Under the pieces are notes generated by a model, which saw nothing but the letters and a program-made list of their open reading frames with translations, ran no database searches and had not been told where the DNA came from. From an uncultured bacterium (GTDB lineage: Bacteria > Actinomycetota > Actinomycetes > S36-B12), in assembly GCA_903908025.1 (NCBI GenBank), contig CAIVQM010000054.1, positions 1 to 15,751 of the forward strand: 15,751 nucleotides of DNA. Direction: 5' to 3'. Positions 1-6,110 of this stretch are shown here, one piece after another (position 1 is the first letter of the stretch; each line of letters begins with the position of its first letter). The translations under genes were made by a program, and so were the position numbers.

Positions 1-91
1 ATCGAAGATGGGGTCGAAGTGCGCATTCCGGGGGGCCGAAGGTCCCGACCTGGCGCAGGTGCGGAGAGATCAGCGTTCACTCGCTGGCCGT

Positions 92-119
92 CGCCGGGTC
101 GCTCGGGAGACACCCGGCG
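92..119. other. Inverted repeat upstream of mgsA
   Basis: A perfect 8-base inverted repeat (CGCCGGGT at 92-99, ACCCGGCG at 112-119) encloses a 12-base loop. It lies 27 bases before the mgsA start. No T-run follows, so it is not a classical intrinsic terminator. It could be the end of the transcript of a gene left of the window, or a leader hairpin for mgsA. Chance GC-rich pairing is also possible. Confidence 0.3.
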
Positions 120-146
120 GTCCCATGTGCGAGTCACGCTGATGAC

Positions 147-644
147 ATGACAGCGCCCAGTGTCGCGTTTGATTCGAACTGGAGCCGTGACCTCGACGAT
201 CGCGGTCAGCGGCATATCGCCCTGGTGGCCCACGACAACATGAAGGCCGAGCTGGCGGAATGGTCCCTGCACAACCGTGACGAGTTGGCTCGGCACGTGA
301 TCTATGCGACGGGCACGACGGGGCGCATCCTCTCGGACCAACTCGGCATGCCGGTGCGCCGCTTCCTGAGTGGGCCGCTGGGTGGGGATCAGCAGATTGG
401 CGCGTCGATCGCGCAGGGGCTCATCGATGCGCTCATCTTCTTCTGGGATCCGCTGGAACCGCAGCCGCACGATCCCGACATCAAGGCACTCATGCGCATC
501 GCCACCCTGTGGAACATCCCCGTCGCCTCGAATCGAGCGACCGCGGACATGGTCATCACGTCGCCTCTCTTCTCCGGTGCCTACCGTCCGGTGCTCCCCG
601 CATTCCTGCGGGTGGACGTGGATCCGACCCGGTGCGTCCCGTGA
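147..644 (+). CDS. mgsA: Methylglyoxal synthase
   Basis: Converts dihydroxyacetone phosphate to methylglyoxal plus inorganic phosphate in the cytoplasm, a bypass of lower glycolysis under phosphate limitation or sugar-phosphate stress. The 165-residue protein matches the family throughout. It has LVAHD with H29 and D30, the phosphate-binding ATGTTG at 54-59, SGPLGGDQ with D81, FFWDP with D101, and HDPD with H108 and D111. These sit exactly ten residues after E. coli H19, D20, D71, D91, H98 and D101, so the catalytic set is complete. The N-terminus is about ten residues longer than the E. coli enzyme. ATG 147 is the only plausible start nearby; no strong Shine-Dalgarno is seen. Its TGA overlaps the GTG of the next gene (GTGA), so the two are probably translationally coupled. 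The assignment is firm. Confidence 0.95.
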   Translation: MTAPSVAFDSNWSRDLDDRGQRHIALVAHDNMKAELAEWSLHNRDELARHVIYATGTTGRILSDQLGMPVRRFLSGPLGGDQQIGASIAQGLIDALIFFWDPLEPQPHDPDIKALMRIATLWNIPVASNRATADMVITSPLFSGAYRPVLPAFLRVDVDPTRCVP

Positions 645-1369
645 GTCCGGAGACCTCGGCGGCGATCTTCGACCTGGACAACACGCTGGTCCGGGGATCG
701 TCCCTGTTCCACTTCGGTCTGGCGATGGCGCGACGCGGCCTGGTCTCGCCACTGTCGATCCTGCGGTTCCTGTTGGCCGAGGCCGCGTATGTGCATCGCC
801 GGTCCGAGCAGTCCGGCATGCCGGCGACAGTTGCTGAGCGGACGCTCGGCCTCGTCAAGGGGCGTCGCCAGCAGGACCTGATCGGACTGGCGGAGGAGTG
901 GGCGGCTCGCCGGCTCTCGCGGCATCTGGTGGACGAGGTGGTGATTCAGGTGGCCGGCTTCCGGCGGAGTGGATTCACCACGGTGCTCGCAACGGCCAGC
1001 CCGCAGGAGTTGGCGGACGCCATCGCTGCGCGGCTGGGCATGTCCGCGGCCATCGGCACGGTCTCGGAGGTTCGCGACGGGATCTATACAGGCCGTTCAA
1101 GCGGACCGATCGCCCATGGCAGTGCGAAATCCTGGCGAGTGCAGGCGCTGCTGGAGGCCAGAGGGCTTGATGCGCGCACCTCGTGGGCCTTCAGCGACTC
1201 GGTGAACGACCTGCCCCTGCTGTCGCTGGTCGGCAACCCCGTAGCCACCAATCCCGACAAGGACCTGGCAGAGATCGCGCGGCTTAACGGCTGGCGGGTA
1301 CTGGAAAGCGGCCAACGCAGTGAACTGGGCTGGCCGCGGGCAACGGAGTCCTACCCGTTCCCGTTCTAG
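641..1369 (+). CDS. HAD-superfamily subfamily IB phosphatase (SerB-like)
   Basis: A 242-residue haloacid dehalogenase-type hydrolase, probably a cytoplasmic phosphomonoesterase of unknown substrate. All four HAD motifs are present: DLDNTL (nucleophile D11, acid D13), the serine of motif II in LATAS (S120), motif III K163, and SDSVNDLPLL with D186 and D190. The helical cap between motifs I and II matches the HAD-IB class that includes phosphoserine phosphatase. The GTG start at 641 is chosen because it overlaps the mgsA stop as GTGA and because the family fold begins at once; the frame is open further upstream but would run through mgsA. Co-translation with mgsA suggests a metabolic link, such as sugar-phosphate or phosphate stress, but the substrate is inferred only. 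It could instead be a SerB-type or lipid-phosphate phosphatase. The gene ends tail-to-tail with the channel gene, overlapping by 3-4 bases. Confidence 0.85.
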   Translation: MSPETSAAIFDLDNTLVRGSSLFHFGLAMARRGLVSPLSILRFLLAEAAYVHRRSEQSGMPATVAERTLGLVKGRRQQDLIGLAEEWAARRLSRHLVDEVVIQVAGFRRSGFTTVLATASPQELADAIAARLGMSAAIGTVSEVRDGIYTGRSSGPIAHGSAKSWRVQALLEARGLDARTSWAFSDSVNDLPLLSLVGNPVATNPDKDLAEIARLNGWRVLESGQRSELGWPRATESYPFPF

Positions 1370-2079
1370 TGGTTTCCATGATGCACCGCGTCGGGCAGGT
1401 CGAGGGGCTCGGCTGCACCGGGGCGGGGGTAGAAGTACTCGGTGAGGAGTGCTCCGATGGCGGCGCCGATGATCTGGAACACGATGAACGGCGCCACGCT
1501 CTGCGGCGCGATCCCGGAGAACGTGTCGGTCAGGCTCCGGCCGATGGTCACGGCCGGATTGGCGAACGACGTCGAGGACGTGAAGAAGTAGGCCGCACCG
1601 ATCCAGGCCGGCACCAGTGCGGGACCGAGGTGGCCTCGGCCCGTCCGCGTCAGCGCGCCAATGACGAGCAGCAGGCCCGCCGTCGCAACGATCTCGCCCA
1701 GCCAGATGAGCCAGCCGGTTCGCTCGTGGGTGGATGCCTGCCAGGCGGGCAGCGCGAACATCACGTTGGCGAGGGCGACGCCCGCGAGCGCACCGAGTAC
1801 CTGGGCGCCGATGTAGATGCCTCCCTCGGCGATCGGCATCTCCCTACGGACCAACTCGACGCCCGTGACCACGGGGTTGAAGTGCGCACCCGAGATGGGG
1901 CCGAGCATCCAGATCAGCACTCCCAGGGCGGCGACAGTCGCCAGGGCGTTGATGAGGAGGGTGAGGGCGAGGTTGTCGGTGAGTTGGGTGCCCATGATTC
2001 CGGAGCCGACGACCGTGGCCACGAGCAGTCCGGTGCCGAGGAATTCGGCTGCTGCGCGCCGGGGGATGGGCGATCTCAT
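1366..2079 (-). CDS. MIP/aquaporin-family channel, probable arsenite channel (AqpS-like)
   Basis: A 237-residue major intrinsic protein with six hydrophobic segments and two half-helix signatures. The first is GAHFNPVVT (NPV at 68-70 in place of NPA); the second is SFANPAVTIGR (NPA at 174-176). The residue directly after the second NPA, normally the selectivity-filter arginine, is V177; the nearest arginine is R181. Aquaglyceroporins conduct undissociated arsenite, As(OH)3, and in some ars operons (Sinorhizobium meliloti aqpS) such a channel takes the place of an ArsB pump. Divergent orientation from the arsenate reductase genes supports that role here. Reduction of arsenate inside the cell would create the outward gradient. 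The ATG at 2079 follows a good GGAGG with six-base spacing. The MIP family call is firm; arsenite as substrate is inferred from context. A general glycerol or water channel is the alternative. Confidence 0.88.
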   Translation of the reverse strand: MRSPIPRRAAAEFLGTGLLVATVVGSGIMGTQLTDNLALTLLINALATVAALGVLIWMLGPISGAHFNPVVTGVELVRREMPIAEGGIYIGAQVLGALAGVALANVMFALPAWQASTHERTGWLIWLGEIVATAGLLLVIGALTRTGRGHLGPALVPAWIGAAYFFTSSTSFANPAVTIGRSLTDTFSGIAPQSVAPFIVFQIIGAAIGALLTEYFYPRPGAAEPLDLPDAVHHGNH

Positions 2080-2105
2080 CGGTTGCCTCCAAGGCTTCGC
2101 CCGCG

Positions 2106-2145
2106 AGACTACTTGACAAAGCCAGAAAGATCAAAGAATATTGAC
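2106..2145. promoter_or_regulatory. Divergent overlapping promoters with ArsR-type operator
   Basis: On the plus strand, TTGACA (2113-2118), a 17-base spacer and a weak GAATAT (2136-2141) form a promoter for the ArsR-ArsC gene. On the minus strand, TTGATC (2129-2134), a 17-base spacer and TAGTCT (2106-2111) form one for the channel gene. A perfect dyad, TCAA-N6-TTGA (2131-2144), overlaps the plus -10 and the minus -35. It resembles the ATCAA-N6-TTGAT operators of the ArsR/SmtB family. One bound repressor could therefore silence both directions. Confidence 0.6.
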
Positions 2146-2148
2146 TCA

Positions 2149-2877
2149 ATGAACAGCGAACGAACTGACCCATGGGAGCCGGACTCCGATCTGGACCGTC
2201 GGGCCCGGGTTCTCGGCGCGCTCGGTGATCCTGTCCGCCTCGCGGTCGTCGACCTCCTGCGCGTGCGCGACCTCTCCCCAGATGCCCTTGCTGCAGCGGT
2301 GGAGATCCCCGGCAACCTGCTGGCCCACCACCTCAACGTGCTTCAGTCGGCGGGAGTGATCCAGCGCACTCACTCGCAGCACGATCGTCGCCGAACCTAC
2401 GTGCAGGTGGTGGAGGAGTCGCTGAGCGGGCTGCTCGATGCGCCGACCTCCATCACGGCCGCGCGCGTGGTATTCGTCTGCACCCACAATTCAGCGAGGT
2501 CCGTGCTGGCAGAGGCCCTGTGGCGCACGGTCAGCGATGTCCCGAGTGCCTCCGCTGGCTCGCACCCGGCCGAGCGCGTCAATCCGCGTGCCGTCACCGC
2601 CGCCCGACGCGCGAAGCTGGAGATCGCGCGCAAGAGCCCGGAGTCGATCGATGACGTGCTCCGGTCCGACGACCTGATCGTGTCGGTGTGCGATGCCGTG
2701 AACGAGGAGCTGGGTCCGGTGTCGAACCCTCGGATCCACTGGTCGGTTCCCGACCCTTCCCTGGTCGACACCGATCAGGCCTTCACCGACGCCGTCTCGG
2801 ACCTTCGCGATCGCGTCACCCATCTGGCACCACGCATCCACAACCACACGAACCAACGACCGAGGAGAAACCCATGA
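2149..2877 (+). CDS. ArsR-type regulator fused to LMW-phosphatase/arsenate reductase domain
   Basis: A 242-residue two-domain protein. Residues about 17-95 form an ArsR/SmtB winged helix: GALGDPVRLAVVDLL, then HHLNVLQSAGVI as recognition helix, then the wing with DRRRTYVQV. Residues about 105-230 form a low-molecular-weight protein tyrosine phosphatase/ArsC domain. This has the P-loop CTHNSAR (nucleophile C111, R117), a second cysteine C181 in VSVCDA, and the PDPS acid D202. ArsR domains usually bind As(III) through cysteines near the DNA-binding helix; here the first domain has none, and C111 and C181 are the only cysteines in the protein. ATG 2149 is about eight bases after the putative -10, implying a leaderless mRNA; no Shine-Dalgarno is present. 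Its TGA overlaps the next ATG (ATGA). The likely role is repressor of the divergent ars promoters plus arsenate reductase. Fusions of this kind are known in actinobacteria; reductase activity here is inferred. Confidence 0.85.
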   Translation: MNSERTDPWEPDSDLDRRARVLGALGDPVRLAVVDLLRVRDLSPDALAAAVEIPGNLLAHHLNVLQSAGVIQRTHSQHDRRRTYVQVVEESLSGLLDAPTSITAARVVFVCTHNSARSVLAEALWRTVSDVPSASAGSHPAERVNPRAVTAARRAKLEIARKSPESIDDVLRSDDLIVSVCDAVNEELGPVSNPRIHWSVPDPSLVDTDQAFTDAVSDLRDRVTHLAPRIHNHTNQRPRRNP

Positions 2878-3527
2878 CCGAGTCCTACGTCCGCGATGAT
2901 CTGTCCCCGCTGCAGCAGAGCGTGCTGCGGTCGTCGTCGATCCTGCTGCAGCGGGAGTTCGACGGGACCTTCGGGGCCGAGACGATCGAGCGATTCCTTT
3001 ACTCCTCCTACGACGACTTCGCCGTCCGTGTCACCAACGACACCTACCTCACGACATTCGCTGAGCGGTTCGCGCGCGAGCGCCTGAACGCGCTGGCCCG
3101 TGTTGAAGGGACCTCGGATGACCATCGGCCCACGGTGCTCTTCCTGTGCACGCACAATGCCGGTCGGTCGCAGATGGCGATGGGGTACTTCCGGCAGATG
3201 GCGGGGGATCGCGCCGTGGCGTGGTCGGGTGGGTCCGAGCCCGGCAGCGAGGTCAACCCGGCCGCGGTGGCAGCCATGGCCGAGGTCGGTATCGACATCT
3301 CGGACGAGTTCCCGAAGCCGTGGACGGACGAGGTTGTCCGCGCGGCGGATGTGGTCATCACGATGGGCTGCGGTGACGCGTGCCCCATCTTCCCCGGCAA
3401 GCGCTACGAGGACTGGACCCTCGAGGATCCCAATGGCATGGGTGTGGATTCCGTCCGACCGATTCGTGACGTGATCCGCGGCCGCGTCGAGGTCCTGCTC
3501 CTGGAGCTGGGAGTCACCGTCGGCTGA
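2874..3527 (+). CDS. arsC: Arsenate reductase, LMW-PTP type with N-terminal helical domain
   Basis: A 217-residue cytoplasmic enzyme expected to reduce arsenate to arsenite. Residues about 1-75 form an alpha-helical N-terminal domain like that of actinobacterial ArsC1'-type proteins. Residues about 86-215 form the LMW-phosphatase fold with P-loop CTHNAGR (C92 to R98), followed by ITMGCGDACP (C166 and C170) and an acidic WTLEDP (D185). Three cysteines in this arrangement suggest a C92 relay to a C166/C170 disulfide, then reduction by thioredoxin or mycoredoxin; the electron donor is inference. The start is fixed by a strong GAGGAG at 2862-2867 with six-base spacing and by the ATGA overlap with the fusion gene. 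It is co-transcribed with that fusion, so the cell makes two different ArsC-like domains from one mRNA. A plain tyrosine phosphatase is less likely given the GCGDACP element and the context. Confidence 0.9.
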   Translation: MTESYVRDDLSPLQQSVLRSSSILLQREFDGTFGAETIERFLYSSYDDFAVRVTNDTYLTTFAERFARERLNALARVEGTSDDHRPTVLFLCTHNAGRSQMAMGYFRQMAGDRAVAWSGGSEPGSEVNPAAVAAMAEVGIDISDEFPKPWTDEVVRAADVVITMGCGDACPIFPGKRYEDWTLEDPNGMGVDSVRPIRDVIRGRVEVLLLELGVTVG

Positions 3528-3548
3528 TCGCGTTGGACGGGTGCCCCG

Positions 3549-3770
3549 TCACTTCTTCCCGAGCATCTTCCGGATGGTCATGCGCGGGATCTCCGTGAGG
3601 CGGGACACCTTGTTCTCGTTGAGCACCCCGGAGCCGACGACATCGGACACCATGCCCGCGAGGGTGTCACGGGCGGCGCGCTCGCTCTTCTTCGCGGCCC
3701 GCCACTGCTTCGTCGCCGCCTCGAGTGCTTCCGTCGCCTCGTCGGAGTTCTTGTACCGGTCCTTGCTCAT
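3549..3770 (-). CDS. Small HTH-like protein of unknown function
   Basis: A 73-residue basic protein. Residues 1-36 are highly charged and predicted helical, rich in Lys, Glu and Ala, and possibly coiled-coil. The C-terminus, about residues 50-72, contains LNENKVSRLTEIPRMTIRK, which reads like a helix-turn-helix: a short helix, a turn at EIP, then a recognition-like helix MTIRKML. It is not recognised as a named family. The ATG start lies three bases after the stop of the preceding minus-strand gene, so the two are probably one operon. Only 21 bases separate its stop from the convergent arsC stop, and no terminator hairpin is evident there. It may be a small DNA-binding regulator, perhaps of its own promoter at the CTAG-rich repeats, but that is inference. 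Its reading frame is intact and codon use matches the neighbours. Confidence 0.6.
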   Translation of the reverse strand: MSKDRYKNSDEATEALEAATKQWRAAKKSERAARDTLAGMVSDVVGSGVLNENKVSRLTEIPRMTIRKMLGKK

Positions 3771-3773
3771 CCG

Positions 3774-3995
3774 TCAGCTTGCGAGCTGATCGGCAAGCGG
3801 GGCCAGGGACTCATGCAACTCGCGGAGCTCGAGAGCCTCGTCGATGTATGGGGTGTCGAACGTGGCGCCGCACGAGCAGGTGAGCGTGAACCGGCACAGG
3901 CCGACGACGAAGTCGGAGTCCATCACGTGCTCCGGTGCAGACATGGTGGTGTCCAGGGCTACGACCTTGCGGCTCTGCCGGAATGGGAAGTTCAT
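3774..3995 (-). CDS. Small protein of unknown function with a C-x5-CSC cysteine cluster
   Basis: A 73-residue protein not recognised as any named family. Visible features are a basic N-terminus, a central GLCRFTLTCSCGATFDTP with cysteines at 34, 40 and 42, and an acidic helical C-terminus rich in Glu and Leu. The cysteines could bind a metal or be redox-active; this is not shown. The frame is open far upstream, to 4217, but that would overlap ppa. ATG 3995 is chosen because AGGGGG stands four to five bases before it and because the upstream translation looks non-coding. It is the first gene of a two-gene minus-strand unit with the HTH-like protein, behind the CTAG-rich repeat array. The neighbouring arsenic genes run towards it on the other strand, so a functional link to arsenic is only positional. 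Confidence 0.6.
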   Translation of the reverse strand: MNFPFRQSRKVVALDTTMSAPEHVMDSDFVVGLCRFTLTCSCGATFDTPYIDEALELRELHESLAPLADQLAS

Positions 3996-4040
3996 GCTGC
4001 CCCCTCTCGTCCGCTGGTGACGCCGGTGCTGGCCGACATC

Positions 4041-4086
4041 GTCTAGGGATAGACAGTACAGCACTAGACAGTCTAGGTCTAGACAG
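4041..4086. promoter_or_regulatory. CTAG-rich repeat array, probable operator/promoter of the small-gene unit
   Basis: TAGACAG occurs three times in direct orientation at 4050-4056, 4065-4071 and 4080-4086, with an exact 15-base period. The array also holds a perfect odd dyad CTAGACAGTCTAG (4064-4076), a palindrome GTCTAGAC (4077-4084), and four CTAG tetramers within 40 bases. CTAG is usually rare in bacterial DNA. It lies 46-91 bases upstream of the ATG at 3995 on the minus strand. A weak minus-strand -10 candidate, TACTGT, is at 4053-4058. A cooperative operator for a small regulator is the best reading; the binding protein is unknown. Confidence 0.55.
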
Positions 4087-4132
4087 CCCCAAGTTCCGGG
4101 CGTGTCGCGGTCGAGATGAGGGGGGATTCGGG

Positions 4133-4642
4133 TCAGTGGTGCGGCTTCATGCCGGCGGCCTTGAAACGCGCGTAGGACGCGTGGATCTCCGCCTCGGCCT
4201 CGGTGCGGCCCACCCACGTGGCACCCTCGACGCTCTTGCCGGGCTCGAGGTCCTTGTAGACCTCGAAGAAGTGCTGGATCTCGAGCCGATCGAACTCGGC
4301 CACGTGGAAGATGTCGCGGAGGTGCTCCTGACGGGGATCGCCCGCCGGCACGCAGAGGACCTTGTCATCGCCGCCGGCCTCGTCGGTCATGCGGAACATC
4401 CCGACGGCGCGGCAGCGGATCAACACCCCGGGGAAGGTCGGCTCGGCCGTCATGACGAGGGCATCGAGCGGATCGCCGTCCTGGCCGAGGCTGTTGTCGA
4501 TGAAGCCGTAGTCATGCGGGTAGCGCGTGGAGGTGAACAGCATGCGATCAAGGCGGATGCGCCCGGTCTCGTGGTCCATCTCGTACTTGTTGCGGCTCCC
4601 GGCAGGGATCTCGATGGTCACGTCGAAGTCGAGCGGCTGCAC
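4133..4642 (-). CDS. ppa: Inorganic pyrophosphatase, family I
   Basis: Hydrolyses pyrophosphate to two phosphates in the cytoplasm, pulling biosynthetic reactions forward; it needs magnesium. The 169-residue protein is of normal bacterial length. The signature GQDGDPLDALV supplies the metal-binding D55, D57 and D60. Also present are SRNKYE (K19), YPHDYGFI, the metal-site aspartates near 92-93 in DEAGGDDK, and the C-terminal ASYARFKAAG. The start is a GTG at 4640-4642, supported by GAGGAGG four to five bases before it. It is transcribed divergently from dacB, an arrangement also seen in mycobacteria (Rv3628 next to Rv3627c, from memory). The assignment is secure. Confidence 0.97.
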   Translation of the reverse strand: MQPLDFDVTIEIPAGSRNKYEMDHETGRIRLDRMLFTSTRYPHDYGFIDNSLGQDGDPLDALVMTAEPTFPGVLIRCRAVGMFRMTDEAGGDDKVLCVPAGDPRQEHLRDIFHVAEFDRLEIQHFFEVYKDLEPGKSVEGATWVGRTEAEAEIHASYARFKAAGMKPHH

Positions 4643-4689
4643 GTGTCCTCCTCATTGGCCGCGCTGCTCGCGCGGCGATACATCAGCAT

Positions 4690-4702
4690 GGGCCGAAGGC
4701 CC
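4690..4702. other. Short hairpin in the ppa-dacB divergent spacer
   Basis: GGGCC at 4690-4694 pairs perfectly with GGCCC at 4698-4702 across a GAA loop. It lies between the two divergent genes, about 48 bases before the ppa start and 43 before dacB. It has no T-run. It could be a regulator site or chance GC-rich pairing. Confidence 0.25.
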
Positions 4703-4709
4703 GGTGCCC

Positions 4710-4738
4710 TAGTGTTCCGTACATCGAGGCGTGAGGAG
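4710..4738 (+). promoter_or_regulatory. Candidate -10 and Shine-Dalgarno of dacB
   Basis: TAGTGT at 4710-4715 fits the actinobacterial TANNNT -10 pattern; no convincing -35 is seen. GAGGAG at 4733-4738 is six bases before GTG 4745. This spacing selects GTG 4745 over the in-frame GTG 4751 and ATG 4754. Confidence 0.4.
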
Positions 4739-4744
4739 TAATCG

Positions 4745-6091
4745 GTGCGTGTGATGCGCGGCTCAGCGCTGCTTGTTGCGGGTGCCGGCATGCTTCTGGC
4801 GGCGCAACTCGGCGGAGCAATCGCCCCCGCCTCGGCCGCCGACGGTCCGCCGCCCGCTCCCGCGCCCGCTGTGCTCGCTCCCATCGATGTGACGTCGGCA
4901 TCGGGACCCTCGCCGACGCCGGACGGCGTTCAGGCCGAGATCGGCCGGATGGCGCGTCGGGGGCTGTTCGACGGATCGATCATCGTGGTGGACCCGACGA
5001 CCAAGACCGTCCTGCTCGACCAGACGGCCGATCGACCCCGTATCCCCGCCTCGGTGACGAAGCTGGCCACCTCGACAGCCGCGCTCACCGTCCTCGGGCC
5101 GCAGACCCGGCTGCCCACGATCGTCTACCGCGAGGGCGACACCATCTACCTCGTCGGCGGGGGCGACCCGACGCTCGTGCGCACCGGGGGCGGCAACCCG
5201 CTGGCAGGTGGAAGCGCGTCGATGCACGATCTCGCTGAGGCAACCGCGGCGAAGTTCACCGCCAACACGCGCATCACGGTCGTCTACGACGCATCAGCCT
5301 TCCGTGGCCCGCTTCTGGGGCCCGGCTGGCCGACGTCCTTCCCGGCGGCCGGCGTCGTGGCTCCGGTCACGGCACTTGTCGTCGATGGTGGGCGGGTCCA
5401 GCCCGGTGCCACGTCCCGCGTCGCTGATCCCGCGAAGCAGGCCGGGAAGGTGTTCGCCGGCTTCCTGCGCGGGCAGGGCCTCCGGGTCACCTCCGTCACG
5501 TCCGGCATGCGGAGCACATCCGCGACGGAGGTCGCTCGCGTCGAATCGCCCCCCGTGGCGGACATCGTCGAGCGGATGCTGACCAACTCGGAGAACAACT
5601 ACGCGGAGGCGCTGGCCCACCTCGTGGGCGGTGCGATGCTCGACGACCCGACGTTCGAGGGGGGAGCGTCCGCGACCACCCTGACCCTCGAGACCGTGGG
5701 CATCCCGAGCAGTGGCGTGACCCTGGTCGATGGCAGCGGGCTGTCCGGGCGTGACCGGATCCCGGTCCGCGTCCTCGCCGGCATCCTGACCGGAGTCGTG
5801 CGCGGCGACGACCCCCGACTGTCCGCGATCGACCCGGGTCTGGCGGTCGCAGGGCTGACCGGGACCCTCGCCGACCGGTACACGACTGCGGCCACCCAGC
5901 CGGGGCGTGGCTTCGTGCACGGGAAGACCGGCACGCTGACCGGCGTGGTCAGCCTCGCCGGGACCGTGCTCAATGCCGACGGTCGGATCCTCGTCTTTGC
6001 GATGATCGCGAACAAGGTGACATCGCTGGCGAGGGCACGGGAGACAATGGATGTCATCGCCAGTCGACTGGCGACCTGCGGATGCTCGTAA
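4745..6091 (+). CDS. dacB: D-alanyl-D-alanine carboxypeptidase/endopeptidase, peptidase family S13 (PBP4-type)
   Basis: A 448-residue exported penicillin-binding protein that trims or cleaves peptidoglycan stem peptides outside the membrane. Residues 1-32 are a signal peptide: MRVMR, then a hydrophobic core, then PASAAD with probable cleavage near residue 31. A Pro/Ala-rich linker follows to about residue 60. The three active-site motifs are in order: SVTK at 103-106 (nucleophile S103), SEN at 282-284, and KTG at 394-396. The large gap between the first two motifs is the insertion domain typical of family S13. The GTG start is set by a GAGGAG Shine-Dalgarno. It heads the plus-strand series towards tilS and hpt. 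The next gene starts 19 bases downstream, so they are probably co-transcribed. The C-terminus ends ATCGCS, with two cysteines close together, and no membrane anchor is visible. Confidence 0.94.
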   Translation: MRVMRGSALLVAGAGMLLAAQLGGAIAPASAADGPPPAPAPAVLAPIDVTSASGPSPTPDGVQAEIGRMARRGLFDGSIIVVDPTTKTVLLDQTADRPRIPASVTKLATSTAALTVLGPQTRLPTIVYREGDTIYLVGGGDPTLVRTGGGNPLAGGSASMHDLAEATAAKFTANTRITVVYDASAFRGPLLGPGWPTSFPAAGVVAPVTALVVDGGRVQPGATSRVADPAKQAGKVFAGFLRGQGLRVTSVTSGMRSTSATEVARVESPPVADIVERMLTNSENNYAEALAHLVGGAMLDDPTFEGGASATTLTLETVGIPSSGVTLVDGSGLSGRDRIPVRVLAGILTGVVRGDDPRLSAIDPGLAVAGLTGTLADRYTTAATQPGRGFVHGKTGTLTGVVSLAGTVLNADGRILVFAMIANKVTSLARARETMDVIASRLATCGCS

Positions 6092-6110
6092 TCGGGCCCG
6101 GACGGATGGG

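Noticed and set aside
1..150. Open plus-strand frame from base 1 ending at TGA 148-150, overlapping the mgsA ATG as ATGA
   Set aside because: Only 49 codons lie in the window, the translation is Arg/Pro/Gly-rich, and all frames here are mostly open. It could be the end of an upstream gene, but nothing supports it beyond the overlap.
1369..2148. Long N-terminal extension of the ArsR-ArsC frame
   Set aside because: The frame is antisense to the MIP channel gene, reads as Arg/Gly/Asp-rich non-protein-like sequence, and crosses the promoter region. The ArsR fold starts just after ATG 2149.
4041..4086. CRISPR array
   Set aside because: The repeats are seven bases with eight-base gaps, far too short for CRISPR repeats and spacers, and no cas gene is present.
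3996..4217. N-terminal extension of the cysteine-containing small protein into ppa
   Set aside because: It would run through the CTAG-rich array and overlap ppa. A good ribosome binding site marks ATG 3995.
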